Numbered from the stretch's first letter, positions 34,801 through 42,229 are shown. The stretch: 64,000 bases of DNA from Trichodesmium sp050015995 (GCF_050015995.1 NZ_JBNHEP010000127.1:1-64000); one strand, 5' to 3'. Numbers and translations are program-made. The notes: generated by a model from the letters alone, not told the origin.

Positions 34801-35898
34801 ATTATTGCTCAACATCTGGAAGAAAATAATAATTATCCTGAAACTGTGGCAGTAATGTTATGGGGTTTAGATGCTATTAAAACTCGCGGTGAATCAATCG
34901 GAATTTTATTAGAATTAGTAGGTGCTGAACCAGTAAAAGAAGGTACCGGTCGTATCGTTCGTTATGAATTAAAGACTTTAGCTGAAGTCGGTCATCCCCG
35001 CATCGATATTTTAGGAAATTTATCGGGAATTTTCCGGGATAGTTTTGTCAATATTATTGAATTATTAGACGATCTATTCCAACGAGCAGCAACAGCAAAC
35101 GAACCTGTGGAACAGAATTTTATCCGCAAACACGCTTTAGCATTGCAAGCGCAAGGTGTAGAAAATATTTCAGCGCGGTTATTTTCTAATCCCGCTGGTG
35201 ATTTTGGTTCGTTGGTGAATGACCGGGTTGTGGATGGAAACTGGGAGTCTGGGGATGAGTTGGGCGATACTTGGGAAGGGCGAAATGTCTTTAGTTATGG
35301 TCGTCAGGATAAAGGTCAAGCACGACCAGAAGTTTTGCAAGAATTGTTGAAAGGTTGCGATCGCATCGTGCAAGAAATTGACTCTGTGGAATATGGTTTG
35401 ACAGATATTCAGGAATATTATGCTAATACTGGTGGGTTGAAGTTAGCAGCAGAGAAAAAACGGGGTAAAAAAGTAAGTGCGAGTTTTGTCGAAAGTTTTT
35501 CCAAGGATACCACCCCCCGAAAATTAGAAGATTTGTTGCGCATGGAATATCGCACAAAATTATTGAATCCAAAGTGGGCAGAAGCAATGGCAAATCAAGG
35601 TAGTGGGGGAGCTTACGAGATTTCCCAACGGATGACCGCGTTGATAGGTTGGGGCGGTACAGCTAATTTTGCTGATAATTGGGTTTATGACGGTGCTGCC
35701 GAAACTTATGCTTTGGATGCAGAGATGGCGCAGAAATTGCGGGAAGCAAACCCAGAAGCGTTTCGGAATATTATTGGGCGGATGTTGGAAGCGAACGGAC
35801 GCGGTTTTTGGCAAGCAGATGACGAGAAATTGCAGAAGTTGCGGCAGTTGTATGAGTTAGCAGATGAGGATATTGAAGGTGTGAGTAGGTTGGGTTAA
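31858..35898 (+). CDS. bchH: Magnesium-chelatase subunit H family protein (BchH/CobN superfamily) with three in-frame insertions
   Basis: A 1346-residue member of the BchH/ChlH/CobN family, which binds the porphyrin or corrin and inserts metal with an AAA+ D/I motor. Conserved blocks are intact: FFGSLLFDYDQVLWLRERV, GYWNAGGTENVAAMCWVLA, STIGFPLVGGPAGSMEAGRQ, FHIGGIKLGNIWLGVQPPLG, HFGMHGTVEWLPGSPLGNTG and NGEYIPAAPGGDLLRDGAG. It opens MKRIVLIAGFESFN, unlike the main cyanobacterial ChlH, so I take it to be the paralogue. Three stretches are foreign: residues about 287-355 (AGTCAAAA repeats plus an 85-base CAGGACTTACGCA element), about 543-577 (Ser/His-rich) and about 854-920 (LDSDFGHGYTD duplicated). 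The stop codon lies inside a TAGGTTGGGTTAAG repeat. Whether the protein still works is uncertain. Confidence 0.85.
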   Translation: MKRIVLIAGFESFNTGLYRQAAQLATSQCPDLDIQVFSDRALSQQSETVATALENADVFFGSLLFDYDQVLWLRERVKNIPIRLVFESALELMALTKLGKFIIGDQPKGMPKPVKFILSKFSSGREEDKLAGYISFLKTGPKLLKFVPVKKVQDLRNWLIIYGYWNAGGTENVAAMCWVLAEKYLDLKVGEIPPPLETPNMGLLHPDYQGYFESPKKYLEWYRQEKQTSQTPVVGILLYRKHVITKQPYIPQLIRKFEEAGLTPLPVFINGVEGHVAVRDWMTSVSESQKLDKIQKSKVKSQKLDKSQKLDSVETGLTQINLENRRRRGEWHSPSVVSVRKSRESQKLDSVKPILSLSPEAVEVDAVVSTIGFPLVGGPAGSMEAGRQVEVSQRILTAKNVPYFVAAPLLIQDIHSWTRQGVGGLQSVVLYALPELDGAIDPVPLGGLVGEDIYLIPERVKRLTGRVKNWIKLRQKTPAERKIAVILYGFPPGYGATGTAALLNVPRSLLKFLHALKEEGYNVGEIPEDGEELIRQIKEADEISSSSSSPHSSEPVRASCSRPSSFSHSSSSHPSQVNIKSLEKWLGYLSTTRMEKQWGNLTRTGIKTDGENFHIGGIKLGNIWLGVQPPLGISGDPMRLMFERDLTPHPQYAAFYKWLQNEFQADAIVHFGMHGTVEWLPGSPLGNTGYSWSDILLGNMPHLYIYAANNPSESMLAKRRGYGVLISHNIPPYSRAGLYKELVSLRELISEYREDSQKNSGLREPIFKKIFDTGLNSDCPFEYGKKLGIEFTAENARMFSADVVNPYFVEIYEYLQVVEQRLFSSGLHTLGEVPNQEELKSYLEAYFGEKIGGLDSDWHGYLDTDFGHGYTDDRVNKDVGNMRDLLRQNTDKLDSDFGHGYTDNDIKNDLVNIRDLLMQNTDELTNLLRGLNGEYIPAAPGGDLLRDGAGVLPTGRNIHALDPYRMPSPAAYERGREIARKIIAQHLEENNNYPETVAVMLWGLDAIKTRGESIGILLELVGAEPVKEGTGRIVRYELKTLAEVGHPRIDILGNLSGIFRDSFVNIIELLDDLFQRAATANEPVEQNFIRKHALALQAQGVENISARLFSNPAGDFGSLVNDRVVDGNWESGDELGDTWEGRNVFSYGRQDKGQARPEVLQELLKGCDRIVQEIDSVEYGLTDIQEYYANTGGLKLAAEKKRGKKVSASFVESFSKDTTPRKLEDLLRMEYRTKLLNPKWAEAMANQGSGGAYEISQRMTALIGWGGTANFADNWVYDGAAETYALDAEMAQKLREANPEAFRNIIGRMLEANGRGFWQADDEKLQKLRQLYELADEDIEGVSRLG
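32718..32920 (+). repeat. Dispersed repeats inserted in-frame in bchH
   Basis: AGTCAAAAGTTAGAT units surround an element whose ends are CAGGACTTACGCA (32801) and TGCGTAAGTCCCG (32873-32885). The same ends flank a 137-base intergenic element at 45258-45394. The insertion keeps the frame open and has no stop codon. Confidence 0.85.
34417..34625 (+). repeat. CACGGATT-type repeat and tandem duplication in bchH
   Basis: GACTCGGATT...GCACGGATAT is repeated at 34421-34471 and 34532-34567, each followed by a similar block reading RDLL.QNTD. A CACGGATGCACGGATT string is also intergenic at 17855. Confidence 0.8.
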
Positions 35899-36127
35899 GT
35901 GACAGCGCAACCCAATACAAACCAAGATCGTGTTGACAAACTAAGATAGTGTTGGGTTTCGTTGCCTCAACCCAACCTACGTCTTTTGGGAGCGATCGCT
36001 AAACTTTACAAATGAAGATTTTGTTGGGTTTCGTTCCTCAACTCAACCTACAATATAGGTAACAAAATCAAAAGCGTAACCCAACAAAAACATATTATGT
36101 TGGGTTTCGTTCCTCAACCCAACCTAC
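35884..36127. repeat. REP palindromes upstream of the RAYT gene (four copies)
   Basis: GTAGGTTGGGTTAAGTGACA type at 35884-35915, and GTTGGGTTTCGTTNCCTCAA type at 35951-35980, 36023-36051 and 36099-36127. All can fold with CCCAAC pairing GTTGGG. Further copies at 7643, 36682, 36727 and 41580. Confidence 0.9.
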
Positions 36128-36135
36128 AAAATATT

Positions 36136-36678
36136 ATGGAATATCGTCGGGCAAAAACACCAGGAGCAACTTATTTTTTCACAGTAGTAACATACAACCG
36201 CCAGAAAATTTTGTGCAAACCTGAAAATGTAGATTTACTAAGAAAAGCTTTTCAATATGTTATGGAAAAACATCCATTTAAAATAGATGCTATTGTTATC
36301 TTGCCAGACCATCTCCATTCTATTTGGACATTACCTGAAAATGATGCAAATTTTTCAACTCGTTGGCGATTAATTAAAAGTTATTTCAGTCGTAAATGCT
36401 ATTCTCAATATCAAGAAAAAATTTCAACATCTCGACAAGATAAAAAGGAAAAAACGGTTTAGCAACGCAGGTTTTGGGAGCATCAAATTCGAGACGATTC
36501 AGATTTTGCTAATCATCTCGAATATATTCATTATAATCCAGTAAATCATGGATTAGTAACTGCTCCGAAAGATTGGGAATATTCTAGTTTCCATCGTTAT
36601 GTAAAAGCGGGAATTTATGAGCAACTGTGGGGTGCTTCAGAAAGACTGATTTTTGATAGTAACATTAGCAAAGAATAA
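36136..36678 (+). pseudogene. REP-associated tyrosine transposase (RAYT, IS200-like) with in-frame TAG
   Basis: From ATG 36136 (MEYRRAKTPGATYFFTVVTY) a 180-codon frame with one TAG at 36460-36462. The HUH metal site HLH is in ILPDHLHSIWTLP near 58; the catalytic Tyr is expected in LEYIHYNPVNHGL, which lies after the TAG. Relatives have Trp before QRRFWEHQIRD, so TGG became TAG. RAYTs nick and mobilise REP palindromes, and REP copies flank this gene on both sides. A longer reading from 36097 only adds translated REP sequence. Truncation before the catalytic Tyr predicts inactivity unless the TAG is read through. Confidence 0.88.
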
Positions 36679-36681
36679 AAC

Positions 36682-36756
36682 GTAGGTTGGGTTAAGCGAC
36701 AGCGCAACCCAACAAACCAAGATAATGTTGGGTTGAGGCAACGAAACCCAACCTAC
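36682..36756. repeat. REP palindromes downstream of the RAYT gene (two copies)
   Basis: GTAGGTTGGGTTAAGCGACA...CAACCCAAC at 36682-36713 and the inverted GTTGGGTTGAGGCAACGAAA form at 36727-36756. Orientation mirrors the upstream copies. Confidence 0.9.
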
Positions 36757-36763
36757 ATCTACG

Positions 36764-36799
36764 AAAAGGGGAAGTATTAATAACAGGAAAATTAGCCAC
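36764..36799 (-). pseudogene. First 12 codons of a DUF3368 PIN-type toxin, cut off by a REP
   Basis: GTG at 36799 overlaps the stop of the UPF0175 gene and reads VANFPVINTSPF, the usual opening of DUF3368 toxins, then runs straight into REP sequence. The rest of the toxin is missing. Confidence 0.65.
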
Positions 36800-37043
36800 G
36801 ATTTAATTCTTCTTGTAAATCATTAAAATCAACATTAAAAACATCTACTTGTTCGCCGGCTAGTGCTTGCAGAAAATCTCGGCGATTAATCCCGGCAATT
36901 TGGGCTGCTTTTTCTTGAGAAATTTCCCCTTTTTGATACCAGTAAATAGGGGCTGCTAGTCGTAAATCTTCAACAAATTCTTTGGGTGGTAGGCGACGGG
37001 AAGAAAATATTTCATCAGGTAGGTTGATTGTGATGTTAGGCAT
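36792..37043 (-). CDS. UPF0175 family antitoxin
   Basis: An 83-residue protein from ATG 37043 (MPNITINLPDEIFS). The UPF0175 signature EDLRLAAPIYWYQKGEISQE then KAAQIAGINRRDFLQAL is complete. UPF0175 proteins are antitoxin partners of DUF3368 PIN toxins. An upstream ATG at 37127 adds 28 unrelated residues and is rejected. The toxin that should overlap its stop is reduced to 12 codons, so this is an orphan antitoxin. Confidence 0.85.
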   Translation of the reverse strand: MPNITINLPDEIFSSRRLPPKEFVEDLRLAAPIYWYQKGEISQEKAAQIAGINRRDFLQALAGEQVDVFNVDFNDLQEELNRG

Positions 37044-37142
37044 AGTTTTTTGTGTTAATAAATTGTAACTACAAACATTTTTATAGAATAATATTGAGCG
37101 ACATAAACTGTTATAAGTCAACCCCATTTTTTAATCTCATTC

Positions 37143-37883
37143 CTACTTTTGAGACTGAGATTTTTTCACCACTTTCTGACTTTTTAACTTTGGTTTCTTA
37201 GTACTAGGTTTTTTCGTGGTCGCGATCGCTAAGACTCCCACTACTCTAATACCTCTTTTCTGCAAAACCTCTATGGCAGAATTCACTGTTGCACCAGTTG
37301 TATAAATATCATCCACCAACAAAACGGAAACGCGAGGACGACGGTTACGCAAATCTTTCCCAACCACAAAAGCATCCTTCACTGTTTCCAACCTCTCCCC
37401 ACGAGACAAACCAAATAATGCCTGGGTTTGCTTCACCCTTGCCAAAGCATTTCGCCGTATCTGCAAACCTGTCGCCTCACAAAAACTATTGGCCAATAGT
37501 TCCGCCTGATTAAAACCTCGTTCCCTCTGCTTTTTTTTGTGCATGGGAATGGGTACAACTATCACTTTGTCAAGGTTTGCCACTGGGGAAGCTAACCACC
37601 CATCTGCCAACCAATATCCCAAAGGTCTTGCTATTTGTGGGTTATCTTCATATTTCATAGCAGCGATCGCTCGTTTGAGACTATCTTTATATTGACCCCA
37701 AATAAATACGGGTACTTCTCCAGGAAATATTTCTCCTCCACCAGGAAACTGACAGCGCCAAACTTGTTTTTCGCAATATTGACAAAACTCTCTGTCTGCC
37801 GATCGCTGACAAAGAGGACAGTTAGCTTTAAGAAATATATTTAGAAATGGTTTAAGTATTTTTCTCCAGATAAATTTAATCAT
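37143..37883 (-). CDS. comF: ComF family phosphoribosyltransferase-like protein
   Basis: A 246-residue protein. An N-terminal zinc-binding motif CPLCQ...CQYC (residues 22-37) is followed by IVVPIPMHKKKQRERGFNQA near 108 and the PRPP-binding loop VLLVDDIYTTGAT near 190. ComF proteins assist DNA uptake during natural transformation in the cytoplasm. The C-terminal 20 residues (KKPSTKKPKLKSQKVVKKSQ) are Lys-rich and coded by AAAGTC-type repeat sequence, so the end may have been replaced by repeat DNA. Start at ATG 37883; monocistronic. Confidence 0.88.
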   Translation of the reverse strand: MIKFIWRKILKPFLNIFLKANCPLCQRSADREFCQYCEKQVWRCQFPGGGEIFPGEVPVFIWGQYKDSLKRAIAAMKYEDNPQIARPLGYWLADGWLASPVANLDKVIVVPIPMHKKKQRERGFNQAELLANSFCEATGLQIRRNALARVKQTQALFGLSRGERLETVKDAFVVGKDLRNRRPRVSVLLVDDIYTTGATVNSAIEVLQKRGIRVVGVLAIATTKKPSTKKPKLKSQKVVKKSQSQK

Positions 37884-38414
37884 TGTTATTTCAGTTTTGA
37901 GAGAGGGTATAGGGAACAGGGAAAAGGGAGTAAATAAGATGTGTAATTAATGCATGCTTATGAACTTATCAGTTAACAGTTGTCAGTTCCTCCAATCTGA
38001 ATTAGGAGGCTATGAAAATATAATTTTTTTTCAAAATCACCTTATTTTTATCAGATAAAAATAAGCTTTTTATTGAAAACTAAATTTAAAAAAGTAGTTA
38101 TTTACAAATCTGTGATTCCTGCCTTTAACCTAAGACTTTATAAAACACATGAATTTGAAAACATCAGCTTTTTTATATACTGTTCTTGACCTATTTTTTT
38201 TGTTGTATTCCATGACTTTAGCAATATTTTATGAAATTAGTATAGCATGAGGAGACTATTTACTGATAAAATCAGAGTTAAGCCAAAAAATAAGGTCTCA
38301 AGCATCCCCTTAAAAGGGTATGAAAAAACTAAACTTCAGTATTTCAAGCCTCTAGCTTCAGCCAGAGGTATTGTTAACTGATAACTGAAATGACGTAAGC
38401 AAAGTAATAGTTTT
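37884..38414. other. Intergenic, no gene seen
   Basis: AT-rich. A CTCTAGCTTCAGCCAGAG hairpin lies at 38351-38368, and the string AACTGATAACTGAAATGAC near 38375 resembles one at 3824, hinting at a decayed repeat. Likely includes the promoter of the PEP-synthase-like gene. Confidence 0.45.
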
Positions 38415-41009
38415 GTGTATAAGTTTTACTGGCTAAATCAACTTCAATCATCAGACCGGGAGACAGTGGAAGAAAAAGCTTTTTATTTAGCTAACCTCAT
38501 GGAGAAAGGTTATCCAATTAAACCCGGTTTTGTCATTCCAGCAAATAGCTTTTGGCAATTTTTACAACATATTGATTGGTCAGACCCTTTATTAGCTAAT
38601 TTCCCTCATTCTTCTTTACATTTTAATATTAATGACTATCAACAATTACAACATATTTCTCGCTCGATTAACTACTATATCGTCGATACGGATCTACCAT
38701 TTGAGTTAGTCTCATCATTGGAATCTGCAATTAATAATCTTAATGCTGAAGTATTAATTTTTCAGCCTTATTTAGCTGCTCCTAACCTGGAAACTTTAGG
38801 AATATTAGAACCAACAATTTGTGAATCTAGATCGGCAGAATTTATCCAAGGAATTAAACAAGTATGGGCGGAAATATTCAAGGCTAAAAGTTTATTATAT
38901 TGGCATAGTAACCACATTGATATTCAACAACTTCAACCAGTAGTTTTAGTACAACCTTTACAATCGGCGATCGCTTCGGGAAATATTCAAGTTTTTGCAG
39001 ATACTTGGGAAATTCAAGCAACTCATGGTTTAGGAATATCTATTGACCTGGGGCAAATTATCCCCGACTCTTATCTAATTTATCCTGAAAATTGCACTAT
39101 ACAAGACAAAAAATTAGGGAATAAAATCATAGCTTATAATCTCGATCCAGTTATTACAAAAGTAAGCTATACCAATACATGGCAAGAAGTTTATCATACT
39201 CAAATGCCTATTCCTGATACCTTACCAGCACTGCAAGCTTTTTTCTTGCCAGAAGAATTACAAAAAGAATTTGCTTTAGAATACAACCACCTACAATTAT
39301 TACTTGAGTTAACTCAGAAAATAACAAAGGATTTCCCGACTGATTTTTGTTTTAAATGGAGTTTGTTTAAAAGTGATGGTAATACTGAACCTCAACTATT
39401 AATTACCGATTTTAAGAAACTGCAAAAAGACTATCAAAATTTAGAAAAGTTACCTAGTTCGACAACAAAAGAAAAACAATCTATAGAGCTTGCGCATAAA
39501 CCTGGTTTATCGACGAAATTTCCTGATTTAAAAAACAATAATCAGGGCAATAAACCCGGTTTCTTGTTTGAATCTATTGAAAATATTGATTATCCTATTA
39601 TTACCGGAATACCAGTATCAGCAGGTAAAGTAATAGCTAAAGCCATAGTTATTCAGAGTTTAGCTCCACAATTAGAAGAATTTCCTGAAGGAGCAATTTT
39701 AGTTGTATCGGCAGTTATTCCGATTTATTTGCCATTACTAAAAAATGCTGCTGGAATTATTTCTGAACAAGGTGGCATCACAAGTCATGCTGCAATTTTA
39801 GCTAGAGAACTTGGGATTCCTGCTATTGTTGGAGCTACCAATTCTACTCAGATAATTAAAACAGGTAACTATTTATTAGTTAATGGCAATAATGGAGAAG
39901 TACATCTAGTTAAAGAACAAAATAATAATTCTCAAGAACTGGATATAGAAGCTGTAGAAAATCCTCTTCATTCTCCAAACTTCTTTCCCATTGGCAGTAA
40001 ATTATTTGTGAATATCAGTCAAATTAATTCAATTAAAAAAGCTCAAGATTTACCTATAGATGGAGTAGGATTATTACGCTCGGAATTAATGGCAATTGAA
40101 TTGTTAGAAAATCATCATCCTTTATGGTGGATACAACAAGGTCGTCAATCAGAATTAATAGATTTAATGGTGCAGCATCTTAGTCAATTTGCTGCTGCTT
40201 TTGCTCCTAAACCAGTTTTTTACCGTTCTCTCGATCTGGGATTATTTAATTCTAGTTATCAAGAAAAAACTTTAACTGAAGAACTAAAACAATTACCGCT
40301 AAATTATTCTAGCGATGGAGGCGATCGATATAGTCAAAATATTAATCCTCAAAATTCAAGTCAAGAATTAAATTTTTCCTATCAAGCTAATTATTATAAT
40401 CCTATATTAGGACAGCATGGCACATTTAGTTATATGCTAGAACCGAGGTTACTAGATTTAGAAATAAATATCTTATCTAAAGTACATAAATTAGGTTACA
40501 GTAACGTTCATTTAATCTTGCCATTTGTACGTTCTGTAGAAGAATTTCAATTTTGTCGGAGTCGAATTGAAACTAACTGGAAGGATAAACCAAATCATTT
40601 TCAAATTTGGATTATGGCAGAAGTACCATCAGTTTTATTCTTATTACCTGAATATGTAAAAGCAGGCGTACAAGGTATTGCTATTGGCACTAATGATTTA
40701 ACTCAATTATTGTTAGGTATAGACCGAGAAAAAGAAGAAATGAAAAATATTTTTGATGCTCGTCATCCAGCAGTAATGAGAGCAATTGAGCAATTAATTT
40801 ATCAGGCTAAAACTGCTGGTATTCCTTGTTCTATTTGTGGTGATGCTCCTGCTTTATACCCAGAAATAATAGATGATTTAATTCGGTGGGGTATTACTTC
40901 CATTTCTGTTAATGTCAATACTGTTGAACAGACTTATCAAGCGATCGCTCGTGCCGAACAACGTTTGATATTAGAAATAGCTCGTAGGGGAGTGGGAGAG
41001 CAGGAATAA
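38415..41009 (+). CDS. PEP-synthase/pyruvate-water dikinase-like protein
   Basis: An 864-residue protein with GTG start. Order: a divergent PPDK/PEP-synthase N-terminal ATP-grasp-like domain (residues 1-340), a phosphohistidine swivelling domain with GGITSHAAILARELGIPAIV (His458), and a C-terminal PEP-binding TIM barrel (GVGLLRSELM near 550, IMAEVPSVLFLL, GIAIGTNDLTQLLLGIDRE near 755, CSICGDAP near 812). Active-site Cys and RSE/TNDL motifs are kept. The N-terminal domain lacks several consensus ATP-binding motifs, so dikinase activity is uncertain. Residues about 360-385 are an in-frame palindromic repeat. The last eight residues (RRGVGEQE) are from repeat DNA; the presumed original tail reads AARLNNQ and survives at 41956-42019. 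Confidence 0.82.
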   Translation: MYKFYWLNQLQSSDRETVEEKAFYLANLMEKGYPIKPGFVIPANSFWQFLQHIDWSDPLLANFPHSSLHFNINDYQQLQHISRSINYYIVDTDLPFELVSSLESAINNLNAEVLIFQPYLAAPNLETLGILEPTICESRSAEFIQGIKQVWAEIFKAKSLLYWHSNHIDIQQLQPVVLVQPLQSAIASGNIQVFADTWEIQATHGLGISIDLGQIIPDSYLIYPENCTIQDKKLGNKIIAYNLDPVITKVSYTNTWQEVYHTQMPIPDTLPALQAFFLPEELQKEFALEYNHLQLLLELTQKITKDFPTDFCFKWSLFKSDGNTEPQLLITDFKKLQKDYQNLEKLPSSTTKEKQSIELAHKPGLSTKFPDLKNNNQGNKPGFLFESIENIDYPIITGIPVSAGKVIAKAIVIQSLAPQLEEFPEGAILVVSAVIPIYLPLLKNAAGIISEQGGITSHAAILARELGIPAIVGATNSTQIIKTGNYLLVNGNNGEVHLVKEQNNNSQELDIEAVENPLHSPNFFPIGSKLFVNISQINSIKKAQDLPIDGVGLLRSELMAIELLENHHPLWWIQQGRQSELIDLMVQHLSQFAAAFAPKPVFYRSLDLGLFNSSYQEKTLTEELKQLPLNYSSDGGDRYSQNINPQNSSQELNFSYQANYYNPILGQHGTFSYMLEPRLLDLEINILSKVHKLGYSNVHLILPFVRSVEEFQFCRSRIETNWKDKPNHFQIWIMAEVPSVLFLLPEYVKAGVQGIAIGTNDLTQLLLGIDREKEEMKNIFDARHPAVMRAIEQLIYQAKTAGIPCSICGDAPALYPEIIDDLIRWGITSISVNVNTVEQTYQAIARAEQRLILEIARRGVGEQE
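39494..39566 (+). repeat. AACCGGGTTT palindromic repeat inside a coding region
   Basis: CATAAACCTGGTTTATCGAC then CCTGATTT and ATAAACCCGGTTTCTTG, the same family as the four copies at 9972-10434. It is translated in-frame as HKPGLSTKFPDL and GNKPGFL. Confidence 0.9.
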
Positions 41010-41025
41010 AGTATTAGTAGTGCCG

Positions 41026-41583
41026 TGTCAAGACTAAAATTGTGGGTTAGGAGCGAGCAACTAGCGAAGACCTCTCCCCCAACCCCTCTCCTGCGAGGAG
41101 AGGGGCTAAGTATTCTCTCCCTTCCCTTGTAGGGAAGGGGGTTGGGGGGTTAGGAGCGAGCAACTAGCGAAGACCTCTCCCCCAACCCCTCTCCTGCGAG
41201 GAGAGGGGCTAAGTATTCTCTCCCTTCCCTTGTAGGGAAGGGGGTTGGGGGGTTAGGAGCGAGCAACTAGCGAAGACCTCTCCCCCAACCCCTCTCCTGC
41301 GAGGAGAGGGGAGCTTCTCCCCCTTCCCTTGCAGGGAAGGGGGTTGGGGGGTTAGGTTTTTTAATCCACTCCCCCAACCCCTCTCCTGCGAGGAGAGGGG
41401 AGCTTCTCCCCCTTCCCTTGCAGNNNNNNNNNNNNNNNNNNNNNNNNNNNNNNNNNNNNNNNNNNNNNNNNNNNNNNNNNNNNNNNNNNNNNNNNNNNNN
41501 NNNNNNNNNNNNNNNNNNNNNNNGGAAGGGGGTTGGGGGGTTAGGTTTTTTAATCCACATTTTCAAGCTTGACGCGCCAGTAG
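41026..41583. repeat. MITE-like element with internally amplified palindromes and assembly gap
   Basis: Left end GTGCCGTGTCAAGACTAAAA, right end (minus strand) GCGTCAAGCTTGAAAATGTG. Inside are about four units of roughly 105-115 bases, each made of CCCCTCTCCTGCGAGGAGAG and TTCCCTTG...CAAGG-type palindromes. The same ends flank a single-unit copy at 48465-48613. The 100-N gap falls in the array, so the copy number is unknown. Confidence 0.85.
41424..41523. other. Assembly gap, exactly 100 N
   Basis: A placeholder-length run of N inside the repeat array. Sequence across it is not determined and its true size is unknown. Confidence 0.99.
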
Positions 41584-41609
41584 GTTGGGTTGAGGTAACG
41601 AAACCCAAC
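41580..41609. repeat. REP palindrome replacing a toxin gene
   Basis: GTAGGTTGGGTTGAGGTAAC then GAAACCCAAC, same family as around the RAYT gene. On the minus strand it follows the first seven codons (MKL, TGA, FDH) of a DUF5615 toxin start. Confidence 0.85.
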
Positions 41610-41633
41610 ATCAACTATGGTCGAATCAAAGTT

Positions 41634-41858
41634 TCATTTAGGTACTATTAAAGTTTGTTGTTCCCGTTCAGCAGCATAGCTAAGACAAGCCAAAATATCC
41701 TGTTTTGTTAAATAGGGAAAATCTTCTAATAATTCTTCATAAGTCATCCCCGCAGCTAAATAAGAAAGTACGTCATAAACAGTTATTCTCATACCTCGAA
41801 TACAAGGTTTCCCACTGCGTTTTCCTGGTTCAATAGTAATAATATTTTGTTCTAACAT
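41634..41858 (-). CDS. DUF433 antitoxin, orphan
   Basis: A 74-residue DUF433 protein: EPGKRSGKPCIRGMRITVYD then YLAAGMTYEELLEDFPYLTK and DILACLSYAAEREQ. Its TGA stop overlaps an ATG in the ATGA arrangement that normally starts the DUF5615 toxin. That frame reads MKL, TGA, FDH and then runs into a REP palindrome, so the toxin is gone. The relic pair at 22993-23691 is a close relative. The antitoxin itself has no visible damage. Confidence 0.87.
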   Translation of the reverse strand: MLEQNIITIEPGKRSGKPCIRGMRITVYDVLSYLAAGMTYEELLEDFPYLTKQDILACLSYAAEREQQTLIVPK

Positions 41859-41955
41859 GACATATTTATTTTACAGATTAGGATAATTTTATTTTACACA
41901 AATTCAAGCATTTTCTAACTATTTTAATTTCTCTTTTTCTTAAGGGGAATTCTTT

Positions 41956-42019
41956 CAAAGCGATCGCTCGTGCTGAACAACGTTTGATATTAGAAGCAGC
42001 TCGACTGAATAATCAGTAG
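41956..42019 (+). pseudogene. Duplicate 3' end of the PEP-synthase-like gene
   Basis: The sequence from AAAGCGATCGCTCGTGC to AGCAGCTCGACTGAATAATC and TAG matches 40938-40984 at about 44 of 48 positions. It encodes AIARAEQRLILEAARLNNQ then stop, the likely ancestral C-terminus of the 38415 gene. The intervening kilobase contains the MITE array and orphan antitoxin. Confidence 0.8.
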
Positions 42020-42078
42020 AAAGGAGTAATACCATGTCCGGATAATTAGTGATGAAAACACTTTTTTCCCGATCTCAA

Positions 42079-42127
42079 TTCTCCTACCTCCTACCTCCTA
42101 CCTCCTGTCTCCTGTCTCCTGTCTCCT
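42079..42127. repeat. Heptamer tandem repeats (CTCCTAC)n and (CTCCTGT)n
   Basis: About three copies of CTCCTAC followed by three of CTCCTGT. STRR-type array downstream of the AraC gene, within a 210-base stretch otherwise lacking features. Confidence 0.85.
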
Positions 42128-42229
42128 CCCTAATTATTTATAACTGTTCAACCGGACATGATATAATATCTTTACGTCGAATGTGTCTGAGATGAGAGCA
42201 TTGACTTAATCAAAGAATAAGCGATCGCC

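Noticed and set aside
35560..35860. Overlapping frames on both strands near the bchH end
   Set aside because: The BchH frame carries conserved family sequence here; the others are shadows.
41026..41583. Possible CRISPR or coding frame over the repeat array
   Set aside because: Units of about 110 bases made of palindromes, no unique spacers; the frames across it include the N gap and only translate repeats.
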